From IMG/VR virus record IMGVR_UViG_3300025816_000008, positions 1 through 64,000 of that record: 64,000 bases of DNA, one strand, 5' to 3'. Position numbers and translations under genes: made by a program. The stretch comes from a virus. The notes under the pieces were generated by a model. That model worked only from the letters and a program-made list of their open reading frames with translations, did no database searches and was not told the origin of the DNA. How positions within the stretch are numbered: position 1 is the first letter of the stretch; each line of letters opens with the position of its first letter. Below are positions 46,610 to 56,006 of this stretch, piece after piece.

Positions 46610-46617
46610 TATAAATA
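46610..46617 (+). promoter_or_regulatory. T4-type late promoter (TATAAATA) of neck/terminase genes
   Basis: An exact TATAAATA 30 nt before gene 13. An AAATAGT/ACTATTT inverted repeat (46613-46632) overlaps it, a hairpin like that at 35652-35670. Confidence 0.75.
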
Positions 46618-46647
46618 GTACAAAGACTATTTAAATAGGATGTCAAT

Positions 46648-47412
46648 ATGGCTATAGTAACCACACGAACTGAATTAGAGGAATATTGTTTACGTAAATT
46701 AGGGGCTCCTGTAATTGATATTAATGTTGCTGATGAGCAAATTGATGATAGAATCGATGAAGCTCTTGAAGTATATCAAGAATATCATTCTGATGCTACT
46801 GTTAAAACATACTTTAAACATTTAGTTACTGCAGCTGATGTTACAAATAAATATATTCCAGTTCCAGATAATATTATTTTTGTAACTCATTTATTCCCAT
46901 TAAGACCAGGAAGTTCTAGTTCAGCGGGTATGTTTGATATTAAATATCAAATGATGCTAAATGATATGATTAATATGAATAATTTTTCAGGTGGGCTAAA
47001 CTACTATACTCAGATGCAGCAATATTTAGAACTATTAAATATGGCATTATCTGGAACTCCTCAAGTTGCTTATCAACGAAGACAGAATAGATTACATATT
47101 TTTGGTGATTTTGGAACAGGAGATATTATAGCTGGAAGTTATCTTGTAGCTGAAGCTTATGCTTTAGTCGATCCGTCAAGTACATCTGGAACAAAATCTA
47201 TTTTTAATGATCTTTGGTTAAAGGCTTATGCAACTGCTCTTATTAAAAAGCAGTGGGGTTCTAACCTTATGAAGTTTGAAGGTATGACTCTTCCGGGTGG
47301 AGTGATGTTAAACGGGAGACAGATATATGATGATGCTACTGTTGAGATACAAGCATTAGATGAAAAACTTAGGCTAGAATATGAGTTACCGATTGACTTT
47401 TGTATAGGATAA
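46648..47412 (+). CDS. gp13: neck protein gp13
   Basis: A 254-residue T4 gp13-type protein: TRTELEEYCLRKLGAPVIDI and VADEQIDDRIDEALEVYQEY form the conserved N-terminal helical part, and LWLKAYATALIKKQWGSNLMKFEGMTLPGG the conserved C-terminal core. In T4, gp13 forms the neck ring that lets the packaged head join the tail. It lies directly before genes 14 and 15, the T4 order. Start well supported by AGGATG upstream. Confidence 0.9.
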   Translation: MAIVTTRTELEEYCLRKLGAPVIDINVADEQIDDRIDEALEVYQEYHSDATVKTYFKHLVTAADVTNKYIPVPDNIIFVTHLFPLRPGSSSSAGMFDIKYQMMLNDMINMNNFSGGLNYYTQMQQYLELLNMALSGTPQVAYQRRQNRLHIFGDFGTGDIIAGSYLVAEAYALVDPSSTSGTKSIFNDLWLKAYATALIKKQWGSNLMKFEGMTLPGGVMLNGRQIYDDATVEIQALDEKLRLEYELPIDFCIG

Positions 47413-47415
47413 TCC

Positions 47416-48474
47416 ATGGCAAAGAATCATTTTTTTGCTGATAAGCCGGCAAATGAGCAAAATTTATATGAAGATATTATCATAGAATCTTTAAAGATCT
47501 ATGGTCAAGATGTTTATTACATGCCGCGTGAAATCGTCAATGAAGATAAAATTTTTGGTGAAGATGTTCCATCTAAATTTTCAACCGCTTATAAAATTGA
47601 AATGTATATTGAGAATCAACAGGGATTTGATGGAGAAGGAGACCTCTTTACAAAGTTCGGCGTTGAGATTAGAGATGCTGCAACATTTGTAGTTTCTAGA
47701 AGACGCTGGCGGCACACTATTCAGCAAAATAATAATACTATTAGTTCTGTACGCCCTCGAGAGGGTGATGTACTATATCTCCCTTTATCTAATTCAATGT
47801 TTGAGATTATGCATGTTGAACACGAAATGCCATTTTATCAATTGAACAATGTTCCAACATATAATTTGCGGTGTGAGTTGTTTGTATATAGTGATGAAGA
47901 TCTTGATACTGGAATAGAAATAATTGATGGTATTGAAAATGATGCAGCAAATGTAACGATTGTTCTTGATTCCGCAAGAGACCAAAATGGTGTACTAAAA
48001 TCAGATACTCTATCCGATGAGGGTGGCGTTGATTTTTGGGTTGGTGAAACTGTGTATCAAATTGATTCGTCACTTAGATCTATTACTGGAAAACATCCTA
48101 GAATATTGGGTGAAGTTATTGAATATAGACCCGATATTAAAACACTAACACTCGGCCATATTAGTGTGGATAGTGCACTTGATTCTACCGGCACTGGCGT
48201 GACTGGATTAATTGGATTTACTGTTGGTAAGAAAATTATAAATGATAGGGTGAGTGATCAACATATATTCCCATTCAATGCATTCTACGGAAGAAACGTA
48301 GATTCAAATGCGTTCTTATATGCTAGAGTTAGAACTATTTTATCAATTGACGATGATACTGGGTATATTTCAAGTCAAAACGATACGTTTGATGCTAATA
48401 ACCAAACTGGTACTCTTGTGGACTTTTTAGACTTCTCCGAAGGTAATCCGTTTGGCGATGCGGAGGACAATTAA
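47416..48474 (+). CDS. gp14: neck protein gp14
   Basis: A 352-residue protein beginning MAKNHFFADKPANEQNLYED, with YYMPREIVNEDKIFGEDVPS, VVSRRRWRH and REGDVLYLPLSNSMFEI segments typical of T4-type gp14. Known role: neck connector that works with gp13 during head-tail joining. It is longer than the T4 protein; extra residues lie about 155-260 in a DSTGTGVTGL-containing region. Its last base is shared with the start of gene 15. Confidence 0.9.
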   Translation: MAKNHFFADKPANEQNLYEDIIIESLKIYGQDVYYMPREIVNEDKIFGEDVPSKFSTAYKIEMYIENQQGFDGEGDLFTKFGVEIRDAATFVVSRRRWRHTIQQNNNTISSVRPREGDVLYLPLSNSMFEIMHVEHEMPFYQLNNVPTYNLRCELFVYSDEDLDTGIEIIDGIENDAANVTIVLDSARDQNGVLKSDTLSDEGGVDFWVGETVYQIDSSLRSITGKHPRILGEVIEYRPDIKTLTLGHISVDSALDSTGTGVTGLIGFTVGKKIINDRVSDQHIFPFNAFYGRNVDSNAFLYARVRTILSIDDDTGYISSQNDTFDANNQTGTLVDFLDFSEGNPFGDAEDN

Positions 48475-49271
48475 TGTTTCAATATTTTTATCACGAAAGA
48501 ATTAGAAAAGCTGTAGCAACGTTCGGTACAATATTTAATGATATCCATGTTCAAAGAACTAATAAAAATGGCGCTATCATTGATCAAGTAAAAGTTCCAT
48601 TGGCTTACGCTCCTAGAGCAAAATATTTAGAAAGAATTAGAGAAAATCCAACTCTTACTGAGGATACAAAGGTTGCGTTAAAGCTTCCTAGAATGTCATT
48701 TGAAATTACTTCGTTAGCATATGATGTAGAAAGAGTTTTGCCAAAAAATAATCATTATAATAAAGTACATGGGTCAAGTATTACTGAAGCAAATAAAATA
48801 TATTCCCCAGCGCCTTATTCAATATTTTTCCAGTTAAACGTTTATGCTAAGTTACAGGATGATGCTCTACAGATTGTAGAGCAAATAGTTCCGTATTTTA
48901 ATCCACAATATACTTTAACAATAAAACCATTTAATAATTTAAGTGACGTAAAAGAAGATGTACCAATTACTTTGCAGTCAATAGCGTTTACTGACGATTT
49001 TGAAGGATCTTTAGAACAAAGACGCACAATTATATACACCTTAGATTTTGGAATGAAAATTAATTTTCATGGACCATTTAGACAAACTAAGATTATTAAT
49101 AAAGCTATTACTAATATGCATATAGATAAAACTTCGTTGACCTCTACCGGAGCTGATTCTGATGGATTATACACAAGAGCTACTATCGTACCAAAACCTT
49201 TAAATGCGTCACCATTTAGTGATTTTGGATTTACAACTAATATGGAATATTTTGGCGACTCGTCACAATAA
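48474..49271 (+). CDS. gp15: tail sheath stabiliser/tail completion gp15
   Basis: A 265-residue protein. MFQYFYHERIRKAVATFGTI, KVPLAYAPRAKYLERIRENP, LPRMSFEITSLAYDVERVLP and PYFNPQYTLTIKPF are conserved segments of T4 gp15-type proteins, which cap the contractile tail and stabilise the sheath at the neck. Coupled to gene 14 by a 1-nt overlap. Confidence 0.9.
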   Translation: MFQYFYHERIRKAVATFGTIFNDIHVQRTNKNGAIIDQVKVPLAYAPRAKYLERIRENPTLTEDTKVALKLPRMSFEITSLAYDVERVLPKNNHYNKVHGSSITEANKIYSPAPYSIFFQLNVYAKLQDDALQIVEQIVPYFNPQYTLTIKPFNNLSDVKEDVPITLQSIAFTDDFEGSLEQRRTIIYTLDFGMKINFHGPFRQTKIINKAITNMHIDKTSLTSTGADSDGLYTRATIVPKPLNASPFSDFGFTTNMEYFGDSSQ

Positions 49272-49288
49272 TTTTAAAGGAAAATAAA

Positions 49289-49828
49289 ATGTTAACATTT
49301 AAAGCATATACTACGGCATTAGATGAAGGTAAAGTAGCTAATTTTGCCGGAAGAGCAGCAACAACAGCTGGTGGTTCATATGCGGGTGGTGTAGCCGGAT
49401 CCTATGTTGGCGGTAAAATCGGCGGGCATTTAGCTAGATCTATGAGTCCAACTAGATATATTATGACTAAAGAATTTGATCCTGCATATAAGGCTGGAAA
49501 AGCAGTAGGTTCAACTTTAGGCGGATATGTTGGTAATGCAGTAGGCGGACTAGCCGGCGATAAATTAGCAAAAAAAGTTATTCACCATAAAAAGAAACAT
49601 ATGAAAAAAGAAGATATTAATATGAGTACTGAATCATTTGGAGTTGGAGGTGTTTCAATGATGTCTCCATATGGGCCAAACCATAAACCTGGAGAAGAAA
49701 CTCCAAAGCCAAGAAAATCAAAAGATATGGTTATACTGTCACCTCAGGCAAAAGCTGCAATGGCAGCACAACAAAGAGCCGCAACGTCAAGTCCTCAAGC
49801 TATGGCAAAAAGGATTGGGAAAAGATAA
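49289..49828 (+). CDS. glycine-zipper protein with putative capsid-targeting N-terminus
   Basis: A 179-residue protein with AAAGGA upstream. The first 13 residues (MLTFKAYTTALDE) followed by Gly match the short head-targeting peptides of T4 internal proteins ending at a protease site (L/I)-x-E|(A/G). Residues 28-50 and 66-92 are Gly-zipper segments (GGVAGSYVGGKIGGHLA, GSTLGGYVGNAVGGLAGDKL) of a kind that can insert in membranes, followed by basic, Lys-rich and Gln/Ala regions. A 1-nt overlap couples it to gene 16. It may be a head-internal or ejected protein; no homologue function is known to me. Confidence 0.55.
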   Translation: MLTFKAYTTALDEGKVANFAGRAATTAGGSYAGGVAGSYVGGKIGGHLARSMSPTRYIMTKEFDPAYKAGKAVGSTLGGYVGNAVGGLAGDKLAKKVIHHKKKHMKKEDINMSTESFGVGGVSMMSPYGPNHKPGEETPKPRKSKDMVILSPQAKAAMAAQQRAATSSPQAMAKRIGKR

Positions 49829-50220
49829 TGTCCGATTGGAAAAAGTCAGACAATTTACCGGATGATGACTTTGATTATTCTCGTAGAACTTATTACGATT
49901 TAATCGAAAAAGGTAATGCTGCACTTGAAGATATGATTGAAGTAGCTAGAGCTTTAGAACACCCTCGAGCTTTTGAAGTTGTGTCTGGTATGATTAAAAA
50001 TGTTTCAGATGTAAACGATAGACTTATGGATTTACATAAGAAAAAGAAAGAATTTGAAAAGAAAGATGTTTTGCAGGTGACAGCTCCTGAGGGAACCACA
50101 AATAATTTATTTGTAGGATCTACAGTAGATTTGCAAAGAATGTTACAAGATATGAATAACTCTGTTAAGAATGATAACGTAATTGATATTACAGATAGAT
50201 TAGATGATGGAAAAGAATGA
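49828..50220 (+). CDS. gp16: small terminase subunit gp16
   Basis: A 130-residue protein with DDDFDYSRRTYYDLIEKGNA, ALEHPRAFEVVSGMIKNVSD and VNDRLMDLHKKKKEF, the helical core of T4 gp16-type small terminases. The C-terminus holds a VGSTVDLQRMLQD motif. Known role: regulates DNA recognition and stimulates the gp17 ATPase. Its start shares one base with the preceding stop, and its end overlaps gene 17 by 17 nt. Confidence 0.85.
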   Translation: MSDWKKSDNLPDDDFDYSRRTYYDLIEKGNAALEDMIEVARALEHPRAFEVVSGMIKNVSDVNDRLMDLHKKKKEFEKKDVLQVTAPEGTTNNLFVGSTVDLQRMLQDMNNSVKNDNVIDITDRLDDGKE

Positions 50221-51826
50221 TTCTTATTTAGGCAACCCAAGTGTTAAACGTGATGGTGTTGTTACTAATTGGACAAATGATGAAGTTAAAGAATATGCTA
50301 AATGCATGCAAGATCCTGCATATTTTGCGAGAACATATTGTAAAGTAATTCACCTTGATAAAGGTTTAGTTCCATTTGATCTATACCCGTATCAAGAAAA
50401 AATGTTTAATCATTTTAATACAAATAGATTTAATATTGTTTTAGCATGCCGGCAATCTGGTAAATCTATTTCATCAGTGGCATATCTACTTTGGTTTGCA
50501 CTTTTTAATAGCGAAAAAGTTATTGCCGTTATGGCAAACAAAGGTGCTACCGCTCGTGAGATGCTTGGAAGAGTTACACTCATGCTAGAAAACTTACCAT
50601 TCTTTTTACAGCCTGGATGCAAAGCTCTTAATAAAGGATCTATTGAATTTAGTAATAATTCAAGGATTGTTGCTGCTGCGACATCGGGATCATCTATTCG
50701 TGGTATGTCTGTTAACCTACTCTATCTCGATGAGTTTGCATTTGTTGAACGAGCAGCAGAGTTTTATACATCAACTTATCCAGTTGTATCATCTGGTAAA
50801 GATACAAAAGTTATTATTACATCTACAGCAAACGGTTTAGGTAATGTTTTTCATAAATTATGGGAAGGTGCAATACAAGAAACAAATGAATTTATTCCAT
50901 TTAGAGTTGACTGGTGGGACGTTCCAGGAAGAGACGAAGAATGGAAAAAAGCTACAGTAGCTAATACTTCGCCTGTACAATTTGATCAAGAGTTTGGAAA
51001 CACATTCTTTGGTACTGGTGATACTCTTATTAATGCTAATACTCTGCTTGAATTAAGAAGACACGCCCCGCTAAGAATTTCTAAAGATGAAGTAAAAGTT
51101 TATAATGATCCAATTAAAGATCACAATTACGTGATGTTAGTTGATGTTGCTAAAGGAAGAGGACAGGACTATAGTACTTTTAGTGTAATCGATATTAGCG
51201 CGGAGCCGTTTAAGCAGGTTGCTGTATATCGCAATAATCTTATCTCTCCCCTCCTCTTCCCTAATATTATATATAAGTATGCAAATTCCTATAATCAAGC
51301 GATGGTTGTAATAGAATCAAATGATGCTGGAATGGTTGTGTGTAATGGTTTATATCATGATTTAGAATATGAAAATATGTTTGTTGAATCATCTATTAAA
51401 GCAGATGCACTTGGTATTCTTATGACTCGTAAAGTAAAACGAATTGGATGTTCTTCATTTAAAGATTTACTAGAAAATAATAAACTTGAAATTGTAGATG
51501 AAGATACAATCATAGAAATTTCTACATTTACTGCAAGAGGCCAGTCGTATGAAGCATCAGATGGTAATCATGATGATATTGTTATGAATTTAGTTATGTT
51601 TGGATATTTTGCCGGTACTAGTGCATTTGGTGAATTAACTGATATTAGTATACGAGATCTTATGTTTCAACAGAGAATGAAAGAAATAGAAGATGATGTT
51701 TTGGATTGGGGATTCGTCGACGATGGATTAGGACCAGCTCCTATAACAACTCCAGCTGATACACCTTGGGCACTAGATCCGTTAGATCGAGGCATTCAAA
51801 TTGAAGAATGGGGTAATAAGTGGTAG
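50204..51826 (+). CDS. gp17: large terminase subunit gp17 (packaging ATPase-nuclease)
   Basis: A 540-residue protein. N-terminal ATPase: Walker A ACRQSGKS (81-88), Walker B LLYLDE (172-177), and the coupling segment ITSTANG (205-211). C-terminal RNase H-like nuclease: acidic residues D314 (MLVDVAKGRGQDYS), E371 (VVIESNDAG) and D457/D458 (DGNHDDIVM). In known T4-type phages it drives DNA into the prohead and cuts the concatemer. The frame starts inside gene 16; a second ATG is at 50207. Late-expressed with the neck genes. Confidence 0.95.
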   Translation: MMEKNDSYLGNPSVKRDGVVTNWTNDEVKEYAKCMQDPAYFARTYCKVIHLDKGLVPFDLYPYQEKMFNHFNTNRFNIVLACRQSGKSISSVAYLLWFALFNSEKVIAVMANKGATAREMLGRVTLMLENLPFFLQPGCKALNKGSIEFSNNSRIVAAATSGSSIRGMSVNLLYLDEFAFVERAAEFYTSTYPVVSSGKDTKVIITSTANGLGNVFHKLWEGAIQETNEFIPFRVDWWDVPGRDEEWKKATVANTSPVQFDQEFGNTFFGTGDTLINANTLLELRRHAPLRISKDEVKVYNDPIKDHNYVMLVDVAKGRGQDYSTFSVIDISAEPFKQVAVYRNNLISPLLFPNIIYKYANSYNQAMVVIESNDAGMVVCNGLYHDLEYENMFVESSIKADALGILMTRKVKRIGCSSFKDLLENNKLEIVDEDTIIEISTFTARGQSYEASDGNHDDIVMNLVMFGYFAGTSAFGELTDISIRDLMFQQRMKEIEDDVLDWGFVDDGLGPAPITTPADTPWALDPLDRGIQIEEWGNKW

Positions 51827-51845
51827 GCTTCTAAAATCAAATGTA

Positions 51846-51853
51846 TATAAATA
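51846..51853 (+). promoter_or_regulatory. T4-type late promoter (TATAAATA) of tail sheath gene
   Basis: An exact TATAAATA 65 nt before gene 18; the sequence TATAAATATAACTAA is repeated at the promoter of the 67-like gene (55975). Leader contains AAAAGGAAA before the start. Confidence 0.7.
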
Positions 51854-51918
51854 TAACTAATTGAACATAACCGTATTATGAAACTTATAATTTCTATTAG
51901 ATTGGAAAAGGAAACGAC

Positions 51919-53667
51919 ATGGCAATATACACACCATCAGAGTCTCCGGCAGTAGTTACAAGAGAAATTGACTTAACAAATGGCGTACCCAACGTACCTA
52001 CTTCTACAGGTGTTATTGTGGGCGATTTTCGTTGGGGTCCATGTAACGAACCGATTCTCGTAAACAATGAAGGAACACTAGTAGCCACATTTGGAACACC
52101 AGATGACACAACTACAGTCGACTTTCATAGTGCCGCTTATTATTTGAGATACTCTAATGATCTTCTGGTCATAAGAGCTATGGACTCAGATACAGGCAAA
52201 AACGCGTTTGAAACTGGCGGGACTAGAACAGCACCAACAGTTGAAAATCAAGCAGAATTTGAAGCCACAGAGGGTGCTCTAGATTCTGATACTCATACAT
52301 TTATAGCTAAATATCCGGGTGCCTTGGGCAATAGTATATCAATAGAAGTAGTTGGATCAAATCAAAATACTCCCGCTACTGTAGGATATCACTTAGATTT
52401 TGATGCTTGGGCATATAAAAATAATTTTGATACCGGACCAGGTACATCAGCGCATACCGCTAGTATTGGTGGTACAAATGATGAAGTTCATGTAATTGTT
52501 AAAGATACAACCGGAGAGCTTAGCGGAACTAAAAATACAGTTCTAGAAACATATCCATATGTTTCACAAGCTAAAGGTGCTCAAAATGCTGATGGAACTA
52601 ATAACTATATTGTAGATGTTATTAATCAAAGATCACAGTATATTAAAATGATAAACTTTGCATCTGGATTTGGTACTGGTGCTGGTGCTGCAGCTACTTC
52701 AACATCAAATATGAAACTAGCAGCAAAGATTACAACTAACTTAACTGGTGGAGCTAACTCTGGTATTCCTGGAACTGATGACTGGATAAATGGATATAAT
52801 ACGGTTGAAGATACTGCTCAGTATTTAATCGATTTTCTTATCGCACCAAGTCTAAATAGTTCTACTGATCATACGACTTTAGTCAATCATTTAGTTACTA
52901 TTGCTGGATCGACTAGAAAAGATTGTATGGTATTTGCATCTCCAAATAGATCTGCGGTTGTTAATAGCCCAGCAACAGCAAATGCTAATATTCTTACCGG
53001 AGTTGCTAACTTTACACGAAGTTCATATCTATCTGTAGATAACAACTTCTTGAAAGTATATGACAAATATAACGATAAATATATCTTTATTCCAGCGGCT
53101 TCATCTACTGCTGGCTTATGCGCAGCTACTGATAACAATTTTGCTCCTTGGGTGTCACCAGCCGGTACTCGAAGGGGTCAATATTTTGGCGTAACTGGAC
53201 TAGCTTATTCACCAAACAAATCTCAAAGAGATCAGCTTTATAGAGCTGGTATTAACCCGGTTACTAATATACCAGGAAATGGGATTCTGTTATTTGGTGA
53301 TAAAACACACTTAGACAGGCCATCAGCATTTGACAGAATTAATGTTCGTAGACTCTTCTTGGTTATCGAAAGAGCCATTGCAGAAGCTGCTAAAAATATT
53401 CTGTTCGAATTCAATGATGAATTTACGAGGGCAGAATTCGTAAATATTGTTGAACCACTTTTGAGAGATATAAAGGGTCGAAGAGGTATTACAGATTTTA
53501 GGCTAGTTGCCGACGAAACTAATAACACCCCATCGATTATTGATACAAATCAATTTGTAGCAAGTCTCTTTATTAAACCAGCACGGTCCATTAACTTCAT
53601 CACTCTTAACTTCGTTGCAGTTCGCACGGGCGTTTCGTTTGAAGAAGTTGTTGGTCAGGCTACATAA
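51919..53667 (+). CDS. gp18: tail sheath protein gp18
   Basis: A 582-residue protein. The N-terminal SPAVVTREIDLTNGVPNVPT and GDFRWGPCNEP segments are the diagnostic start of T4-type sheath proteins, and the C-terminus (VRRLFLVIERAIAEAAKNIL, FEFNDEFTRAEFVNIVEPLL, GITDFRLVADETNNT, FVAVRTGVSFEEVVG) is the conserved sheath core. It polymerises around the tube and contracts on infection. Shorter than T4 gp18, with the variable middle domain reduced. Confidence 0.95.
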   Translation: MAIYTPSESPAVVTREIDLTNGVPNVPTSTGVIVGDFRWGPCNEPILVNNEGTLVATFGTPDDTTTVDFHSAAYYLRYSNDLLVIRAMDSDTGKNAFETGGTRTAPTVENQAEFEATEGALDSDTHTFIAKYPGALGNSISIEVVGSNQNTPATVGYHLDFDAWAYKNNFDTGPGTSAHTASIGGTNDEVHVIVKDTTGELSGTKNTVLETYPYVSQAKGAQNADGTNNYIVDVINQRSQYIKMINFASGFGTGAGAAATSTSNMKLAAKITTNLTGGANSGIPGTDDWINGYNTVEDTAQYLIDFLIAPSLNSSTDHTTLVNHLVTIAGSTRKDCMVFASPNRSAVVNSPATANANILTGVANFTRSSYLSVDNNFLKVYDKYNDKYIFIPAASSTAGLCAATDNNFAPWVSPAGTRRGQYFGVTGLAYSPNKSQRDQLYRAGINPVTNIPGNGILLFGDKTHLDRPSAFDRINVRRLFLVIERAIAEAAKNILFEFNDEFTRAEFVNIVEPLLRDIKGRRGITDFRLVADETNNTPSIIDTNQFVASLFIKPARSINFITLNFVAVRTGVSFEEVVGQAT

Positions 53668-53684
53668 GGGGATAGGAGAATAAA

Positions 53685-54239
53685 ATGGCAATTTTAGGTG
53701 TAGACCAATTTAAAGCAAAATTAGCAGGTGGAGGCGCTCGCCCGAATCTGTTTAAAATCACTCTCGCTTATCCAAGAATCATGACTGGTGATGTTGAACT
53801 AACATCGTTTATGTGTAATGCCGGACAACTACCGGCATCAACCATGGCGACGGTTTTAATTCCGTACAGAGGTAGACAAACGTTTATGGCTGGTGACAGA
53901 ACATTTGATCCTTGGAGCGTTAACGTAATCAACGATACTAACTTTGAAGTAAGACGTAGTATGGAAACTTGGATGAACTCCATGAATGCGCACCAGTCAA
54001 ACACTGGTGTAACTTCTCCATTAGATTATACTGCTGATCTTACAGTAGATCAATTAGATAAGAATGAAACAATACTTTATACTTATAAATTTAGAGGTTG
54101 TTTCCCAACTAACGTTTCAGCTATTCAGCTTTCTTATGCAACTAATGATCAAATCGAAGAGTTTTCAGTTGATTTTAGGATTGATTACTGGGAGAGTTTC
54201 TCTGGCGGAGAAGCTAGTGGTGCAAAAGTTACTTCTTAA
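53685..54239 (+). CDS. gp19: tail tube protein gp19
   Basis: A 184-residue protein. GGGARPNLFKITLAYP, FMCNAGQLPASTMATVLIPY, FDPWSVNVINDTNFEVRRSM and RGCFPTNVSAIQLSYATNDQ are the conserved core of T4-type tube proteins, which form the inner tube inside the sheath. GGAG lies before its ATG, 17 nt after the sheath gene. A more distant tube-fold protein is encoded at 60712-61215. Confidence 0.95.
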   Translation: MAILGVDQFKAKLAGGGARPNLFKITLAYPRIMTGDVELTSFMCNAGQLPASTMATVLIPYRGRQTFMAGDRTFDPWSVNVINDTNFEVRRSMETWMNSMNAHQSNTGVTSPLDYTADLTVDQLDKNETILYTYKFRGCFPTNVSAIQLSYATNDQIEEFSVDFRIDYWESFSGGEASGAKVTS

Positions 54240-54245
54240 TTGAGT

Positions 54246-54253
54246 AATAAATA
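54246..54253 (+). promoter_or_regulatory. candidate late promoter, one mismatch (AATAAATA)
   Basis: AATAAATAGTAC lies between genes 19 and 20, one base from TATAAATA and sharing the AGTAC that follows the gene 13 promoter. It is 65 nt before gene 20. A weaker site than the exact matches. Confidence 0.35.
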
Positions 54254-54272
54254 GTACTAATTGAAAGGGTAC

Positions 54273-54293
54273 AGGGGGGAATTGATCCCCCCT
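54273..54293 (+). terminator. strong hairpin between genes 19 and 20
   Basis: AGGGGGGA and TCCCCCCT pair perfectly across a five-base loop. The following sequence (TACTATAGTTATT) has no long T-run, so it may act as a weak terminator, an mRNA processing or stability element rather than a classical terminator. Confidence 0.5.
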
Positions 54294-54318
54294 TACTATA
54301 GTTATTAAAGGATTAATT

Positions 54319-55950
54319 ATGGCAGACAATAATAACACGATAAAGCTTTTTGGTTTTGAAATCAAAAGAGCTGGATCGAAAGATAAAGATGAAAAGCTTA
54401 AATCAGTTGTCACCGCAAAAGATGATGACGGTGCAGGTTACGTAACTGCGTCAGGGGCTGGACATTATGGTCAGTATGTTGATATTGATGGAACTGGAGC
54501 CAAAGATAATTATCAATTAATAATGAAATATCGTGGAGTTTCTGAGCATCCAGAATGTGATGCAGCTATTGAAGATATTGTTAATGAATCAATCGTTATT
54601 GACGATGAGACACCAGGTGTTAGTCTTGTATTAGATGATATTGAAGCTAGTGGGAAAATTAAAAACGAGATTACAGAAGAATTTTCTAATATTTTAAGAA
54701 TGTTAAATTTTGCAGAAGATGGCCATGATATCTTCCGAAGATGGTATATTGATGGAAAAATTTATCATCACTTAGTGGTAGATCCAAGTAATGAAAAAGT
54801 CGGTATTCAAGATATTCGATTTATTGATGCTCCAAAAATGCGTAAAGTAAAAGAGATTAAGAAGAAAAAAGATCAGCTAACAAATGCTGATATTATTGAA
54901 AATGTAAAAGAATATTATGTATATCAAGAAGCTCCTGGAGGACAGCATAAACAGGCAGTAAAATTTACTGAAGATTCTATTAGTTATCTTACTTCAGGAT
55001 TACTTGATCATCAAAGAAAGAAGGTTCTTTCGCATTTACAAAAGGCTATTAAGCCAGTTAATCAATTAAGAATGATGGAAGACTCGCTTGTCATTTATAG
55101 ACTAGCTCGAGCACCGGAGAGAAGAATTTTTTATATTGATGTTGGCAACCTTCCGAAGGGTAAAGCCGAAGAATACATGAAAAATATTATGGCTAAATAT
55201 CGTAATAAACTAGTATACGATGCTAATACAGGTGACTTACGAGATGATCGTAAACATATGTCAATGCTTGAGGATTTTTGGTTACCACGCCGAGAAGGTA
55301 ATAGAAGTACTGAGATTTCAAGTCTTCCAGGTGGCGATAACCTAGGACAGATTGATGACATCATTTACTTTCAAAAACGTTTATATAAGTCTCTTAATGT
55401 TCCAATCGCACGGTTAGAACAAGAAAGTCAGTTTTCATTAGGACGATCAACTGAAATCAGTAGAGACGAAGTAAAATTTCAAAAGTTTATTGATAGACTT
55501 CGCAATAGGTTTTCTCAATTGTTTCTTCGAATTCTTGCTAAACAGCTTGTACTTAAGAAAGTTATAACTGAAGCTGATTGGTCTAAGTGGGAAAGAGATA
55601 TTAAAATTGATTATAATAAAGATAATCATTTTGCCGAATTAAAAGAGACAGAAATTCTAAAAGAAAGACTTGGTACACTTGACATGGTTAACCCATATGT
55701 TGGAGACTATTTCACTAAAGATTGGATTATGAAAAAAGTTCTTAAATTAAGTGAAGAAGAAATGAAAGACTTAGAGGACGAAGTAGAAAAAGAAAACGAA
55801 GAAAATGCAAATCAAATGGCTCAACAGCAGCCAGAGATGGATCCTAACCAGCAGATGCCACAAGAAGATCCAAATCAAATGGCTCAACAGCAGCCACAGG
55901 CACCGCCTCAAGGTCAAAATGTAGTTGCTGCGCGTAAACAATCTAAATAA
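54319..55950 (+). CDS. gp20: portal vertex protein gp20
   Basis: A 543-residue protein. ELIMKYRGVSEHPECDAAIE-like text (here YQLIMKYRGVSEHPECDAAI), FRRWYIDGKIYHHLV, RMMEDSLVIYRLARAPERRI, PREGNRSTEISSLPGG (following WL) and KDWIMKKVLKLSEEE are hallmark T4 portal segments. It forms the dodecameric ring through which DNA enters. The C-terminal 50 residues are Gln/Pro/Asn-rich with repeated ANQMAQQQP. AAAGGA precedes the start. Confidence 0.95.
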   Translation: MADNNNTIKLFGFEIKRAGSKDKDEKLKSVVTAKDDDGAGYVTASGAGHYGQYVDIDGTGAKDNYQLIMKYRGVSEHPECDAAIEDIVNESIVIDDETPGVSLVLDDIEASGKIKNEITEEFSNILRMLNFAEDGHDIFRRWYIDGKIYHHLVVDPSNEKVGIQDIRFIDAPKMRKVKEIKKKKDQLTNADIIENVKEYYVYQEAPGGQHKQAVKFTEDSISYLTSGLLDHQRKKVLSHLQKAIKPVNQLRMMEDSLVIYRLARAPERRIFYIDVGNLPKGKAEEYMKNIMAKYRNKLVYDANTGDLRDDRKHMSMLEDFWLPRREGNRSTEISSLPGGDNLGQIDDIIYFQKRLYKSLNVPIARLEQESQFSLGRSTEISRDEVKFQKFIDRLRNRFSQLFLRILAKQLVLKKVITEADWSKWERDIKIDYNKDNHFAELKETEILKERLGTLDMVNPYVGDYFTKDWIMKKVLKLSEEEMKDLEDEVEKENEENANQMAQQQPEMDPNQQMPQEDPNQMAQQQPQAPPQGQNVVAARKQSK

Positions 55951-55974
55951 AATGATAACTCAAAGATTAAAAAG

Positions 55975-55982
55975 TATAAATA
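55975..55982 (+). promoter_or_regulatory. T4-type late promoter (TATAAATA) of head-core genes
   Basis: An exact TATAAATA 24 nt before the core gene start, in the same TATAAATATAACTAA context as the sheath promoter. Confidence 0.7.
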
Positions 55983-56006
55983 TAACTAAAGCAATTGGAG
56001 AATAAC

